Part shown: positions 24,729 to 32,770 of the stretch, piece by piece | How positions within the stretch are numbered: position 1 is the stretch's first letter | Layout: each line of letters begins with the position of its first letter | Assembly (NCBI GenBank): GCA_012270385.1 | Contig: JAAXIK010000303.1 | Span: 1-32,770 of the forward strand | Length of the DNA: 32,770 nt | From: Rubripirellula sp. | GTDB lineage: Bacteria; Planctomycetota; Planctomycetia; Pirellulales; Pirellulaceae | Direction of reading: 5' to 3' | The notes under the pieces: generated by a model | The model's input: the letters and a program-made list of their open reading frames with translations, nothing else | What the model was told of the DNA's origin: nothing | Database searches by the model: none | Made by a program: the position numbers and the translations under genes

Positions 24729-25469
24729 ATGCTTGGACGACGTGTATTAACGCTGACAATCTGCCTATCTTCTCTAGCGTTTGGATCTTGGTGGATCAAC
24801 AAGATTTCTAGTCTTCAGAGTGATCTAGCTGAAGCAGAGTCAACGCAAAGTCCCTCGGATCAGTTTGCTGCATTGCTTGCGGAACTGTCAATCCAAGAGT
24901 CTCGAGCACTTGAAGTAACGCAGTTTGTTGTCACTGATGAGATGATTGAGAATCTTCCGACAGTGCCTTGGTTGGAGACACTGATTCTGGACGAGGGTAG
25001 ATTGACCGATCAGGCTTTGGACTCCATTAAGCAACTCTCAAAACTTAGGCATTTGCGAATTCGGAAGTCCCCGATTACGGATAGGGGATTGAAGCAAATT
25101 TCTCAAATTGGTTCCCTGTGGTATCTCAATCTCCCTCATGCCGAGTGCACAGCTGAAGGTATCTCCTATTTGCAGGACTTACCTTCACTACGGCAACTAA
25201 GGCTCGGGTCACCGCGACTTGGTAATGAGGTCTCGAAGGTGATTGCCGAACTATCATCACTTCGAAGCTTACATTTGATAGGTATTCCGATCACGGATGA
25301 AGGGCTAAAGATTCTTGCTAGAATGCCAAGGCTCCAATCACTCTATCTGGATGACTCAATGGTCACGGAGGACGGTTGGGAGTGGTTATTTGAAGAAGCT
25401 CCGAATCTACATGTTCATGTCAACCAAAAACACCACGATCGCGATACACAGTCGCATGACCATAATTAG
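24729..25469 (+). CDS. Leucine-rich repeat protein, membrane-anchored
   Basis: The ATG at 24729 (GAGA upstream) gives 246 residues and places a hydrophobic anchor or signal right at the N-terminus (MLGRRVLTLTICLSSLAFG); the longer frame from 24642 would run through the 24647-24680 palindrome. After a short coiled-coil-like stretch (ISSLQSDLAEAES) come about six repeats of roughly 24 residues of the form LxxLxLxxxxITDxGLxxI, the planctomycete/GALA-like LRR type (PITDRGLKQIS, PITDEGLKILA). The C-terminal 20 residues are rich in His and Asp (HVHVNQKHHDRDTQSHDHN) and could bind metal. LRR proteins generally bind other proteins; no partner can be named. It stands alone between larger gaps. Confidence 0.78.
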   Translation: MLGRRVLTLTICLSSLAFGSWWINKISSLQSDLAEAESTQSPSDQFAALLAELSIQESRALEVTQFVVTDEMIENLPTVPWLETLILDEGRLTDQALDSIKQLSKLRHLRIRKSPITDRGLKQISQIGSLWYLNLPHAECTAEGISYLQDLPSLRQLRLGSPRLGNEVSKVIAELSSLRSLHLIGIPITDEGLKILARMPRLQSLYLDDSMVTEDGWEWLFEEAPNLHVHVNQKHHDRDTQSHDHN

Positions 25470-25623
25470 TGCTTGGTCTTCTGCTTGATTGCTGATAGTT
25501 GGTTTGCTCTTCGAACGCGAGGTATGTGGCAGTGCTTGAGAAGATAAGGGTGTTTTACGCTGCCGGATAGACGGATAAACTCTTACCCAGTCGTTTCCAA
25601 TTCACTATTGATGGATTACCACC

Positions 25624-26409
25624 ATGCCCTCAGTCCTAGCGATTGCCGCTCATCCTGATGACATTGAATTTCTCTTCACCGGCACACTGCTGCAGTTAGC
25701 CAAGCGAGGGTGGGATTTGCATTACATGAATCTTTGTGACGGATCTCGCGGCAGTACCGTTTTGAGTCAGGAGGAGTGTGCTGCCACAAGGTTAGAAGAA
25801 GCCAAAGCCTCATGTCGACACATTGGTGCGAAGTTTTATCCTCCGATTTATGCTGACATGGAGTCCATTTATACCACCGAGAATTTAAAGAAGGTCACAG
25901 CGGTAGTTAGACAGGCAAAACCATCGATCGTCCTCACCCACTCGCCGCAAGATTACATGGAAGACCATGAGATTGCATGTAAACTTGCCGTCAGTGCGGC
26001 ATTCTCCCACTACATGCCAAATCTAGTTAGTGATCCACCCGTAGAAGTTTTTAGTGAACCGGTGACGGTTTATCATGCTCAGCCCATCGGCAATACGACT
26101 GCTTTGGGTGATCCTGTGTACCCACATTTTTATGTTGATGAGACCGAAGTCATTGAACAAAAGGTTCAAGCTTTAGCGTGTCACGTTAGTCAAAAGCAGT
26201 GGCTGGATGAAAGCCAAGGTCAAGACAGCTATTTAGAAACTTTGCGTGAAATGAGCCGGCAAGTGGGGCGTATGAGCGGGCAATTTCAATATGCCGAAGG
26301 TTGGCGCAGGCACCAACACTGGGGATTCTGTGGGCCGGATGATGACCCATTGCGTGCTGCACTAGCCGATATTATTCAAGAAGGTTCTTCACCGGAACCG
26401 CTACCTTGA
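25624..26409 (+). CDS. PIG-L/LmbE family N-acetyl-sugar deacetylase
   Basis: A 261-residue zinc-dependent deacetylase of the LmbE/PIG-L fold. The first zinc motif is AAHPDDIEF (H10, D12, D13) and the third ligand is H115 in PQDYMEDHEIA, the family's HPDH-like element. Members remove an acetyl group from N-acetylglucosamine linked to a lipid, inositol or malate, as in MshB, BshB and PIG-L. The substrate here is not clear; planctomycetes carry several such proteins. Length and motifs are normal for the family. No signal peptide, so cytoplasmic. The gene lies 154 bases after the LRR gene and converges on the M24 peptidase gene. Confidence 0.9.
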   Translation: MPSVLAIAAHPDDIEFLFTGTLLQLAKRGWDLHYMNLCDGSRGSTVLSQEECAATRLEEAKASCRHIGAKFYPPIYADMESIYTTENLKKVTAVVRQAKPSIVLTHSPQDYMEDHEIACKLAVSAAFSHYMPNLVSDPPVEVFSEPVTVYHAQPIGNTTALGDPVYPHFYVDETEVIEQKVQALACHVSQKQWLDESQGQDSYLETLREMSRQVGRMSGQFQYAEGWRRHQHWGFCGPDDDPLRAALADIIQEGSSPEPLP

Positions 26410-26424
26410 TTAGTTGGCAAAGAG

Positions 26425-26469
26425 AAAGCTCGAACCACTGGAAAATCCAATCCTTCCTTTGAGCTTTTT
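26425..26469. terminator. Possible bidirectional terminator
   Basis: AAAGCTC (26425-26431) and GAGCTTT (26461-26467), followed by further T, form a 7-bp stem with a 29-base loop between two convergent stop codons. An outer pair GATTAGT/ACTAATC flanks it. The position fits a shared terminator but the loop is long. Confidence 0.3.
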
Positions 26470-26479
26470 ACCGAAGCGA

Positions 26480-27628
26480 CTAATCATCCCAATTCAGACC
26501 GTCGTGCAACTGGTTTAAGTTATGCGCCTCAGCGTCTGTCACAACTAGCATATCCTCGATTCGAACACCACCGACATCGCGACCATAAAGACCAGGTTCG
26601 ATGGTAAAGACCTCGCCTTCGAGAAGCTCTCCACCCCCGTGGTCCAACAAGATAGGTTCATGTACATCCAAACCGATTCCGTGGCCTGTGCCATGTTGAA
26701 TACTTGGCCCATCGGTGATGGTGCCGCGAGACACGGTATAACCATGGTTGATCAACGTATTCTCTGCCGCTTTGTGAACGTCATCACCAGTGTTACCCGC
26801 ACGTAAGAGTGCCGTTGAAGCTGCTTTGGCATCCAGTACCGCCTGATGCATCGCCTTGACTTCATCGGAGGGCTCGCCGTGAACAACCGTTCGCGTGCAA
26901 TCGCCCCAAAGTCGAGAAGAGTCATCACGTGGAAACAGATCGAGAATGATTGGGACACACGTTCGTAACTTGCCTTCGCCAGGATGATGGCAATCCGCTA
27001 CATGGGGTGCTGTCGCGCAAATTGCTCCGTGTCCCATGCTGAAGCCGCGTTGCATAAATTCGACTGCCGCCATCGCACGAATTTTTTCGCAGGTAAGTTC
27101 TGTATCCTCATACCGCAAGAATCCCTCCCGGTCTGCTGCACAATTGGCAATTCGCTCACACAGAAGCTTCATTACTTCTTCGGTGATATTTTGAGCTTTC
27201 TGCAATCCGGCAATTTCTTGATGGGTTTTTTGTCGGCGATCGATAACGCCTAAGCCTTCATCGTATTGAACTTTTATTTCCGCTTCTTGTAGGTGCCACG
27301 CATAGATATAGGGTAACGATCGATCGGCGAACACTTCTTCAACTTTGGCGGCTCGTAGAAGTTGGGTGGCGGCCTGAGCAGTGGCCGTTTCCCGATCCGA
27401 ACTGAGTCCGAAAGGTGGTGCATGTTCGGCTGGACAAGTTACATCGTCTGCATGGCTCATCTTCACGACACGATCCATTTCCAGATCGCGAACGAGTGCG
27501 ATCCGCTTTGAATCGAGTTCGATCCATGCGGCTGGATCTCCCAGCGGTACGCCGATTCGCTTGAATAGCGAAGCGTTCTTATCAGGATATCCTGCAAGGA
27601 TACGAGCTGAAGAGGGCGAGGTTTTCAT
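26480..27628 (-). CDS. M24 family Xaa-Pro aminopeptidase-like protein
   Basis: A 382-residue metallopeptidase from the ATG at 27628; an in-frame TTG at 27640 abuts the upstream stop and is a less likely start. The N-terminal third (to about 150) is a creatinase-like domain and the rest is the pita-bread fold. The five dinuclear-metal ligands are visible in order: D in IILDLFPRD, D in WGDCTRT, H in GTGHGIGLDVHE, E in FTIEPGLY and E in VRIEDM. It removes N-terminal residues preceding proline, or acts on a related small substrate such as creatine-like compounds. No signal peptide. It follows a GntP permease gene by 12 bases, so the two are probably co-transcribed; whether the permease imports a substrate for it is unknown. 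Confidence 0.9.
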   Translation of the reverse strand: MKTSPSSARILAGYPDKNASLFKRIGVPLGDPAAWIELDSKRIALVRDLEMDRVVKMSHADDVTCPAEHAPPFGLSSDRETATAQAATQLLRAAKVEEVFADRSLPYIYAWHLQEAEIKVQYDEGLGVIDRRQKTHQEIAGLQKAQNITEEVMKLLCERIANCAADREGFLRYEDTELTCEKIRAMAAVEFMQRGFSMGHGAICATAPHVADCHHPGEGKLRTCVPIILDLFPRDDSSRLWGDCTRTVVHGEPSDEVKAMHQAVLDAKAASTALLRAGNTGDDVHKAAENTLINHGYTVSRGTITDGPSIQHGTGHGIGLDVHEPILLDHGGGELLEGEVFTIEPGLYGRDVGGVRIEDMLVVTDAEAHNLNQLHDGLNWDD

Positions 27629-27640
27629 GCTTGAATCCAA

Positions 27641-29095
27641 TTAAAACGGTGGGAAAGGAAAGAGAGTGGCAAACAACATTGTAAAAAATAAGGCAGAGAT
27701 ACCCAGTCCGATACTCATGGGTGTGATGACACGTAAACCTTCAGCTTCGGTCATACCACTCATCCGAGTCATGACCCAAAAAGCACTGTCAGTCATCCAG
27801 GAAACGGGTTTGCTGCCAGCTCCGATTGCCATCGCTAAATAGACGGGATGGTAAGGAAGCGACTCATTGGCAAAGCCCTGCAATATTCCTGCAGCGGTAA
27901 TCATCGCAACCGTGGCTGAACCCTGAAGGGTTCGAACAGAGGCGGTTAGTAAAAAAGCCACAAGAAGTAGCAAAAGTCCAGGTACCCCGTTAGGCAAGGA
28001 CCCAACTGCGTCTCCAATGCCAGCCTGCCGGAGCATTGCACCGAATGCCCCACCAGCGGCGGTGATCAGAATGATGTTACCTGCGGACGCGAGCGATCTG
28101 GAGATAAGTGATTCACGGTTGGATGCCGGACAGTATTTCCTTAACGATAGAGCAAAGCCTGCTCCGATCGCGATCGCTACGTTTTTATTACTGAGGATGA
28201 GAATCGTATTAGCGATGGAGCCTTCAGTGATCCAATTTGAGCTGATGAGAGTTTTCGCAAGGGATCCTAATGCGATCAGTGCGACGGGGACTCCAATCGG
28301 TGCCAAAGCACGAGAGAGAGATGGCATCGTGGTTTTAGTGGTCGAGCTTACCGCATCGGGAAGAGAGTCTGTCGATGGGGATTCACTGAGGTCTCGGAGG
28401 GGAATTTCAATGAAGCGATTGATTAGGCGAGCAATTCCCAGTGAGGCGATGCTGCTGCACCCGCCGATCAGTAAACCAGCAAATAACATCGTGGATATAT
28501 CGATTCCCAGCTCTCCCGCCACAGTTAACGGCCCAGGTGTGGGGGGGATAAGCGAATGAGCGATAGATCCACCAGCAAGGATCGAGAGAATAAATAAAAC
28601 GTAATCCTTTCCGAGTCGCTCCCTCAATGATCTTGCGAGGGGGACCATTAGATAAAAAACAGTATCAAAAAAGACCGGAATCCCAATCACAAAGGAGCTC
28701 GCTGCCATCGCCTCAGGTGCTCGCTTGGGTCCGGTAAGGTTCAGGATTCGGTCCACAATCACTTTCGCGGCACCAGATTCTGTTAGGCACTGTCCAATGA
28801 TGCTGGCCAAAGCAATGAGTATTCCTATTTTTGCAGCTGTGCTGCCAAACTCATTGGCTAATCGCAGGGGTGCCGAAACGACCGCCGGCTGTGAAATTAA
28901 CTTTTCAGCCTCTGCAGGGGTCATCGCCTGCTTTTCGACCTGGGTTTCAGCATATCGCTGCACTGCGGCATCCCCCATAAGAGCTGAAACAAGGAGTCCA
29001 GCCAGCAGGAGCGTCAAAAAAGCATGAAGTCGGAAAACAAGAATGCAGACGAGTACAACAATGACCGCGGAGATGACAAGTAGCCAGATATTCAT
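27641..29095 (-). CDS. GntP family permease (gluconate:H+ symporter type)
   Basis: A 484-residue transporter from the ATG at 29095, chosen because the membrane helix MNIWLLVISAVIVVLVC then begins at residue 1; the open frame extends 16 codons further. About twelve hydrophobic segments run through the protein. Family signatures include GQCLTESGAAKVIVDRIL, FFDTVFYLMVPLAR, SLIPPTPGPLTVAGELG and TLQGSATVAMITAAGIL, all typical of GntP/GntT/IdnT. These proteins import gluconate or similar sugar acids with protons across the inner membrane; the real substrate is unknown and no gluconate kinase gene is nearby. Residues 70-85 form a charged loop (QRYAETQVEKQAMTPAEAEK). Leads the operon with the M24 peptidase. 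Confidence 0.92.
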   Translation of the reverse strand: MNIWLLVISAVIVVLVCILVFRLHAFLTLLLAGLLVSALMGDAAVQRYAETQVEKQAMTPAEAEKLISQPAVVSAPLRLANEFGSTAAKIGILIALASIIGQCLTESGAAKVIVDRILNLTGPKRAPEAMAASSFVIGIPVFFDTVFYLMVPLARSLRERLGKDYVLFILSILAGGSIAHSLIPPTPGPLTVAGELGIDISTMLFAGLLIGGCSSIASLGIARLINRFIEIPLRDLSESPSTDSLPDAVSSTTKTTMPSLSRALAPIGVPVALIALGSLAKTLISSNWITEGSIANTILILSNKNVAIAIGAGFALSLRKYCPASNRESLISRSLASAGNIILITAAGGAFGAMLRQAGIGDAVGSLPNGVPGLLLLLVAFLLTASVRTLQGSATVAMITAAGILQGFANESLPYHPVYLAMAIGAGSKPVSWMTDSAFWVMTRMSGMTEAEGLRVITPMSIGLGISALFFTMLFATLFPFPPF

Positions 29096-29644
29096 GCAGG
29101 AATTCGTCTCGAGCAAGAGGTGCGGCAGACGGTCACTTCCCATTCCGCCTTAATGCATTAACCTAACGATTTCCCGCCCGGTTGTCCCATTGAATTATCC
29201 AGAACTACTTAGGAATTCGCTGTTATATTCGGCCTCACGGTGTTTAAGCTTTTAGGAAGCTTAGCAGTCGCCAAGGGAGCTTTTGGAAAATCGCAGGCAG
29301 AGTTCATCGAGGCAGGCTGAATCGACGTGTTTTTCCTCGGGAGCTTGAATGTTAGATTATTTCCTGTCGATCTATCTTTGTTAGAGAGATACCGAATCCG
29401 CTAAAGGAGAGGCAAATCTTTCAAGGATCGGTCTAAAGCGACATGGATACCCTGAGCAACGTGTTTTTCAGGACAAATACAGAAGAAGACGATTCCAAGT
29501 AGAAACGTGGGCAGATGGCCTTCATTTTTGCCAGGAATTGCGTGAAAAACAGTAAATCGAACGGTAAGAAGCAATGCCGTTATTACAGTGATTTGCCAGC
29601 GGTTACACGATATACACTTTTTAACCCCGGTTAGCACTTCCACT
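29096..29644. promoter_or_regulatory. Divergent intergenic region between gntP-like gene and sdhC
   Basis: About 550 bases that must hold promoters for both directions. Two clear symmetrical elements are seen: the perfect 12-base palindrome TTAATGCATTAA at 29150-29161, 55 bases before the permease start, and a 7-bp hairpin TAAGCTT-TTAGG-AAGCTTA at 29245-29263. The segment 29401-29643 may code for a small protein on the minus strand. No confident promoter boxes. Confidence 0.5.
29401..29643 (-). CDS. Possible small two-helix membrane protein
   Basis: A doubtful gene of 80 codons from a GTG at 29643 (another GTG at 29635-29637). It has CISCNRW near the start, two hydrophobic stretches (QITVITALLLTVRFTVF and LPTFLLGIVFFCICP) and a polar tail with CPEKH. 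The frame is clean and its hydrophobic pattern is not what chance usually gives, but the start is non-standard, no ribosome site is visible and it would begin only one base from the sdhC start on the other strand. No family recognised. Confidence 0.3.
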   Translation of the reverse strand: MEVLTGVKKCISCNRWQITVITALLLTVRFTVFHAIPGKNEGHLPTFLLGIVFFCICPEKHVAQGIHVALDRSLKDLPLL

Positions 29645-30481
29645 ATGAGCTTCTCTTCCGAAACTGAGACGAGCTTTTTTCTGAGGCATGAGTTCGCGAT
29701 TCGGCGATTGCATTCCTTGCTGGGTATTGTTCCCCTCGGCCTGTACATGGTGATACACCTTGCTACCAATGCGAGCTTGTTGAATGCACCCGAAACGTTC
29801 CAGCGTGCTGTGTACCTCATTCACAGCCCGGGTAAGCTCTTGCCGTTGATTGAGTGGGGATTAATTTTTTCCCCGTTGGTATTCCATGCTGCTATTGGCG
29901 TATGGATTTCGAAAACCGGTAAGATCAACAGTGGCCAGTATCGATTCGCAAGCAATCGTCGCTACACATTTCAGAGATGGACTGGGGTTATCGCTTTGGT
30001 CTATCTATTTTTTCATATTCTTCATCTTCACGGCTGGTTTCATAGTGATTTCTGGTTAGCGATTGTTCGACCGCAAGGTTTCGCCACCTTCCGGCCCTTT
30101 AATGCGGCTAGCACTTTGGTGCTAGCGATGGAGGGTTACGTTTGGCCGGCATTTTATTTTGTCGGAGTGATGTCTTGCGTCTACCACTTCGCCAATGGTC
30201 TTTGGACTGCTGGGATTACTTGGGGTCTGTGGGTTTCGCCTAAGGCACAGGCCAGGGCAAGCAAGCTTTGCACAGCGATTGGTGTTGGCCTGGCAGTCGT
30301 GGGCACCAGCGCGTGGTGGGCAGCAGTGTCTCCTTCCGCGGAAGACGCGGCGGCAATGGTTAAAATCGAAGAGAGGATGTATCAGTCAGCAACCGCTTCG
30401 GGCATGGTGACAGACAATCCGGATAAGAGATCCAATCCACCAGAAGCAACGGAGAACCCGATCGAAGTTGCCAACGAGTGA
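29645..30481 (+). CDS. sdhC: Succinate dehydrogenase cytochrome b558 subunit
   Basis: A 278-residue membrane anchor of succinate dehydrogenase of the b558 (Bacillus/Wolinella) dihaem type. The ATG at 29645 places the conserved FLRHEFAIRRLHSLLG near the start; an earlier ATG at 29588 is possible but adds a non-conserved stretch. Five membrane helices are present, with haem-ligand histidines in RRLHSLLG, MVIHLATN, LVFHAAIG, FFHILHLHGW and VYHFANGLW. It holds two haems and passes electrons between SdhA/SdhB and the quinone pool. A polar C-terminal extension of about 50 residues (after the last helix, from PSAEDAAAM) is longer than in Bacillus. Next gene is sdhA, 118 bases downstream in the same direction. 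Confidence 0.92.
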   Translation: MSFSSETETSFFLRHEFAIRRLHSLLGIVPLGLYMVIHLATNASLLNAPETFQRAVYLIHSPGKLLPLIEWGLIFSPLVFHAAIGVWISKTGKINSGQYRFASNRRYTFQRWTGVIALVYLFFHILHLHGWFHSDFWLAIVRPQGFATFRPFNAASTLVLAMEGYVWPAFYFVGVMSCVYHFANGLWTAGITWGLWVSPKAQARASKLCTAIGVGLAVVGTSAWWAAVSPSAEDAAAMVKIEERMYQSATASGMVTDNPDKRSNPPEATENPIEVANE

Positions 30482-30503
30482 GACTACAGAAAAAGCACCA
30501 TCA

Positions 30504-30523
30504 GAGCACTCTAATCTGTGCTC
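30504..30523 (+). other. Hairpin in the sdhC-sdhA gap
   Basis: GAGCAC (30504-30509) and GTGCTC (30518-30523) form a 6-bp stem with an 8-base loop 23 bases after the sdhC stop. There is no T run, so it is more likely an mRNA stability or processing element than a terminator. Confidence 0.3.
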
Positions 30524-30599
30524 CCTGACCGGTGTATTTTCTGCATTAGACATCAAAATTTAGACATAAAACTTAATCTGAGAAAACGGTACATCGAAG

Positions 30600-32588
30600 A
30601 TGGCAAAGCATCGTGTAGTGGTGATTGGCGGAGGTCTGGCGGGGCTAGCATCGACAATGAAACTTGCCGAGCTGGGTGTCGAAGTGGATCTGATTAGTCT
30701 GACACCTGTGAAACGATCCCACAGTGTGTGCGCTCAGGGTGGGATCAATAGTTGTAACGATCAGACTCGCCAGTTGGGCGACAGTGAGTGGAAACACTTT
30801 GATGATACCGTCTACGGTGGCGATTTTCTCAATCACCAACCGCCAGTAAAAGAAATGGCATTTTGGGCTCCAAAAGTCATCGATTTGATGGATCGACTCG
30901 GCGTTCCTTTTAATCGCACCGGGGAAGGGTTTATCGATCGTAGGCGGTTCGGTGGAACTCTCTATAAAAGGACAGCATTTGCGGGGGCAACAACTGGCCA
31001 GCAGTTGTTGTACGGTTTGGATGAGCAGGTCCGGCGATGGGAAGCCCAAGGCCGGGTCAAGAAGTACGAGTTTTGGGATTTCTTGGGCCCCATGCTCGAC
31101 GAGAATAATCGCTGCAGGGGCGTCATCGCTCAGGACCTAGTTTCGATGGAAATGCGAGCATTTCCTGCAGACGCGGTAGTGGTAGCGACAGGAGGCTGCG
31201 GCCTCATTTACGGCAGAAGTACGATGAGTGTGTTCTGTACCGGTAGCGCTTCCAGCCGTTGTTTTCAGGCTGGGGCAAATTACGCCAATGGGGAGTTCAT
31301 TCAAGTACATCCTACCGCAATACCTGGTAGCGATAAGCTACGGCTGATGAGCGAATCCGCGAGAGGCGAGGGAGGCAGAGTATGGGTTCCCCGACAGCCT
31401 CAAGATACACGATCGCCAAGGCAGATTCCGGATTCGGAGAGGTACTATTTTCTAGAGGAACGGTATCCGGAATACGGTAATCTTGTGCCACGGGATATTG
31501 CTACAAGGGAAATCTTTGATATCTGCGTCAATGACGGTCTTAGCATTGAGGCAGATCGAATGAGCGTTTACTTGGATTTGACGCATCTCCCCAAGGCAGA
31601 GCTGGATAGAAAACTCGGTGGCATCCTGGAGATTTATGAAAAGTTCCAAGGAGTCGATCCCCGGACAGAGCCGATGAGAATTTTCCCTGCGGTACATTAC
31701 AGCATGGGGGGACTCTGGGCGGATTACCAGAAGAGTGGAGACGGTGGTTTGCTTGCGGGAGATCCAAGAAACCACATGACAAACTTGGAAGGACTTTATG
31801 CGATTGGAGAGTGCGACTACCACTACCATGGAGCGAATCGTCTCGGAGCCAACTCTCTTCTCTCATGCATTTTCACAGGTTTATTCACTGGATCCTCAAT
31901 TCTAAGTTATGCCGAAGGCCAGTCCGCCGGTCACGCCGACGTGCCCTCAACTTTGATTGATCGATCGCTTGCCTCGCACGGTGAGCGACATAAATCTTTG
32001 CTGGGTGGTCAGGCAGGCGAAGGGGAAAATCCATACCTCATTCATCAGCAATTGGGTGACCTGATGACTCGTGTTGCAACGGTAGTGAGGAGAAATGATC
32101 AGTTGACGGATGCCCTCTCAAAAGTGGATGAATTACACGAAAGAGCAAAGAGAGTCAGCCTCTCGGATACCGGCAGTTGGACTAACCAAAACGTGGTTTT
32201 TGCGAAATCGGTACAAGACATGTTTCCAATCGCAAAGTGCATTTTGAAAGGTGCTTTGCAACGCGATGAGTGTCGCGGAGCTCACTTTAAACCCGAGTTT
32301 CAAAAGCAGTCGTTGACGGCTGAGGATCCCGTGGAAAGACGACATCAGGCAGAGAAGTGGTGCGACGAGTTTGATCGGAACAATCAAAAATATTTGAAGA
32401 GCACGGTCGCAGCGTGGGATTCGGAGAGTGATCAGCCCGATATCACCTATGAGTCAGTGGATACATCATTGATCAAGCCGAGACCTCGACTTTATGGTCT
32501 AGTCGGCGCGGAAGTAATTGAAGAAGTTTGGAAAGAACGTGGCAAAAGTAACGTGGGTGAGAAAGAGCCAACTGTTGCCGAGACCTAA
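30600..32588 (+). CDS. sdhA: Succinate dehydrogenase/fumarate reductase flavoprotein subunit
   Basis: A 662-residue flavoprotein that oxidises succinate to fumarate in the TCA cycle. The N-terminal Rossmann motif is VVVIGGGLAGLAS; the covalent FAD site is K38RSH41SVCAQGGIN with His41 as the attachment residue. Active-site segments are intact: FIQVHPTAIPG, SARGEGGRVWVP, PAVHYSMGGLWADY and YAIGECDYHYHGANRLGANSLLS. The C-terminal helical domain carries RDECRGAHFKPEF. Size and motifs fit the b558-linked enzyme, agreeing with the upstream sdhC. The usual third gene, sdhB, is not seen in the 182 bases that follow; it may lie beyond the edge or elsewhere. Confidence 0.97.
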   Translation: MAKHRVVVIGGGLAGLASTMKLAELGVEVDLISLTPVKRSHSVCAQGGINSCNDQTRQLGDSEWKHFDDTVYGGDFLNHQPPVKEMAFWAPKVIDLMDRLGVPFNRTGEGFIDRRRFGGTLYKRTAFAGATTGQQLLYGLDEQVRRWEAQGRVKKYEFWDFLGPMLDENNRCRGVIAQDLVSMEMRAFPADAVVVATGGCGLIYGRSTMSVFCTGSASSRCFQAGANYANGEFIQVHPTAIPGSDKLRLMSESARGEGGRVWVPRQPQDTRSPRQIPDSERYYFLEERYPEYGNLVPRDIATREIFDICVNDGLSIEADRMSVYLDLTHLPKAELDRKLGGILEIYEKFQGVDPRTEPMRIFPAVHYSMGGLWADYQKSGDGGLLAGDPRNHMTNLEGLYAIGECDYHYHGANRLGANSLLSCIFTGLFTGSSILSYAEGQSAGHADVPSTLIDRSLASHGERHKSLLGGQAGEGENPYLIHQQLGDLMTRVATVVRRNDQLTDALSKVDELHERAKRVSLSDTGSWTNQNVVFAKSVQDMFPIAKCILKGALQRDECRGAHFKPEFQKQSLTAEDPVERRHQAEKWCDEFDRNNQKYLKSTVAAWDSESDQPDITYESVDTSLIKPRPRLYGLVGAEVIEEVWKERGKSNVGEKEPTVAET

Positions 32589-32770
32589 TGAATCAGGAAT
32601 ATGTAGAGAGATTAAATGACAAGAAATGACTGCCAGTAATTTTATATAACAAAACAATTTTTATGCCATAATTGATAATAGTTTGTTTTTCCGAATTACC
32701 TAAAGATTGATTTGGAAATCTACCATTTTGCATTTTTACATTTCTCCAAAAAGTAGTATTAGATAAATTA
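32589..32770. other. AT-rich tail after sdhA
   Basis: The last 182 bases hold no supported gene. Bases 32641-32770 are only about 22% GC by count, against roughly half for the rest of the window. A 13-codon frame starts at an ATG that overlaps the sdhA stop (TAATG, MNQEYVERLNDKK) and then stops. It could be an sdhB start broken by an error, a junction with foreign DNA, or a contig end. Confidence 0.5.

Noticed and set aside
24506-24811. 101-codon open frame on the plus strand overlapping the LRR gene start
   Set aside because: Runs through the palindrome and into the LRR gene in another frame; residues look random.
28017-28559. 180-codon plus-strand frame inside the GntP permease gene
   Set aside because: Antisense shadow; the permease on the other strand is unmistakable.
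31452-31866. Two minus-strand frames of over 100 codons inside sdhA
   Set aside because: Overlap the conserved sdhA active-site region; shadows.
1-32770. CRISPR arrays, tRNA, rRNA, insertion sequences, defence systems
   Set aside because: Looked for repeated spaced units, tRNA-like arms, transposase motifs and known defence proteins on both strands; none seen.

Overview
This window looks like chromosomal DNA from a planctomycete, most likely of the Pirellula/Rhodopirellula kind. The evidence is the gene content: two DUF1559 prepilin-like proteins, two formylglycine sulfatases, a giant secreted protein with a Pirellula/Verrucomicrobium-type haem domain, a planctomycete-style leucine-rich-repeat protein, a dihaem SdhC, few clear Shine-Dalgarno sites and moderate GC. 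No rRNA, tRNA, CRISPR array, insertion sequence or phage gene was seen.

Left part (1-4620): the 3' part of a diacylglycerol-kinase-family lipid kinase runs rightward and meets, 5 bases later, a leftward set of four genes. In transcription order these are a DUF1559 protein, a small membrane protein, a CarF/TMEM189-type lipid desaturase (the plasmalogen-forming enzyme family) and a fatty-acid-hydroxylase-superfamily membrane protein. The last two overlap by ATGA and look like a two-enzyme lipid modification unit.

Second part (4717-11324): a tight rightward operon, mostly joined by ATGA overlaps, encodes a type II secretion/type IV pilus-like machine: a short GspE-like ATPase, three different GspF-like membrane proteins, two pseudopilins, a GspK/PilX-like minor pilin and a second DUF1559 protein as last gene. 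No secretin, prepilin peptidase or GspC/L/M gene is visible. It is the best candidate here for a little-described system: a planctomycete pseudopilus dedicated to DUF1559 proteins.

Third part (11431-21064): a secreted 807-residue protein that looks like an (alpha/alpha)6-barrel carbohydrate enzyme converges on a leftward set of sulfatase, 1265-residue redox fusion protein (SGNH-like, beta-propeller, HEAT, azurin-like copper and cytochrome c domains) and a second sulfatase. Together they suggest use of sulfated polysaccharides.

Right part (21374-32770): mostly housekeeping. It holds alaS, an LRR protein, a LmbE/PIG-L deacetylase, a leftward GntP permease plus M24 peptidase pair, and sdhC-sdhA. 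sdhB is not in the window; after sdhA the sequence turns abruptly to about 22% GC.
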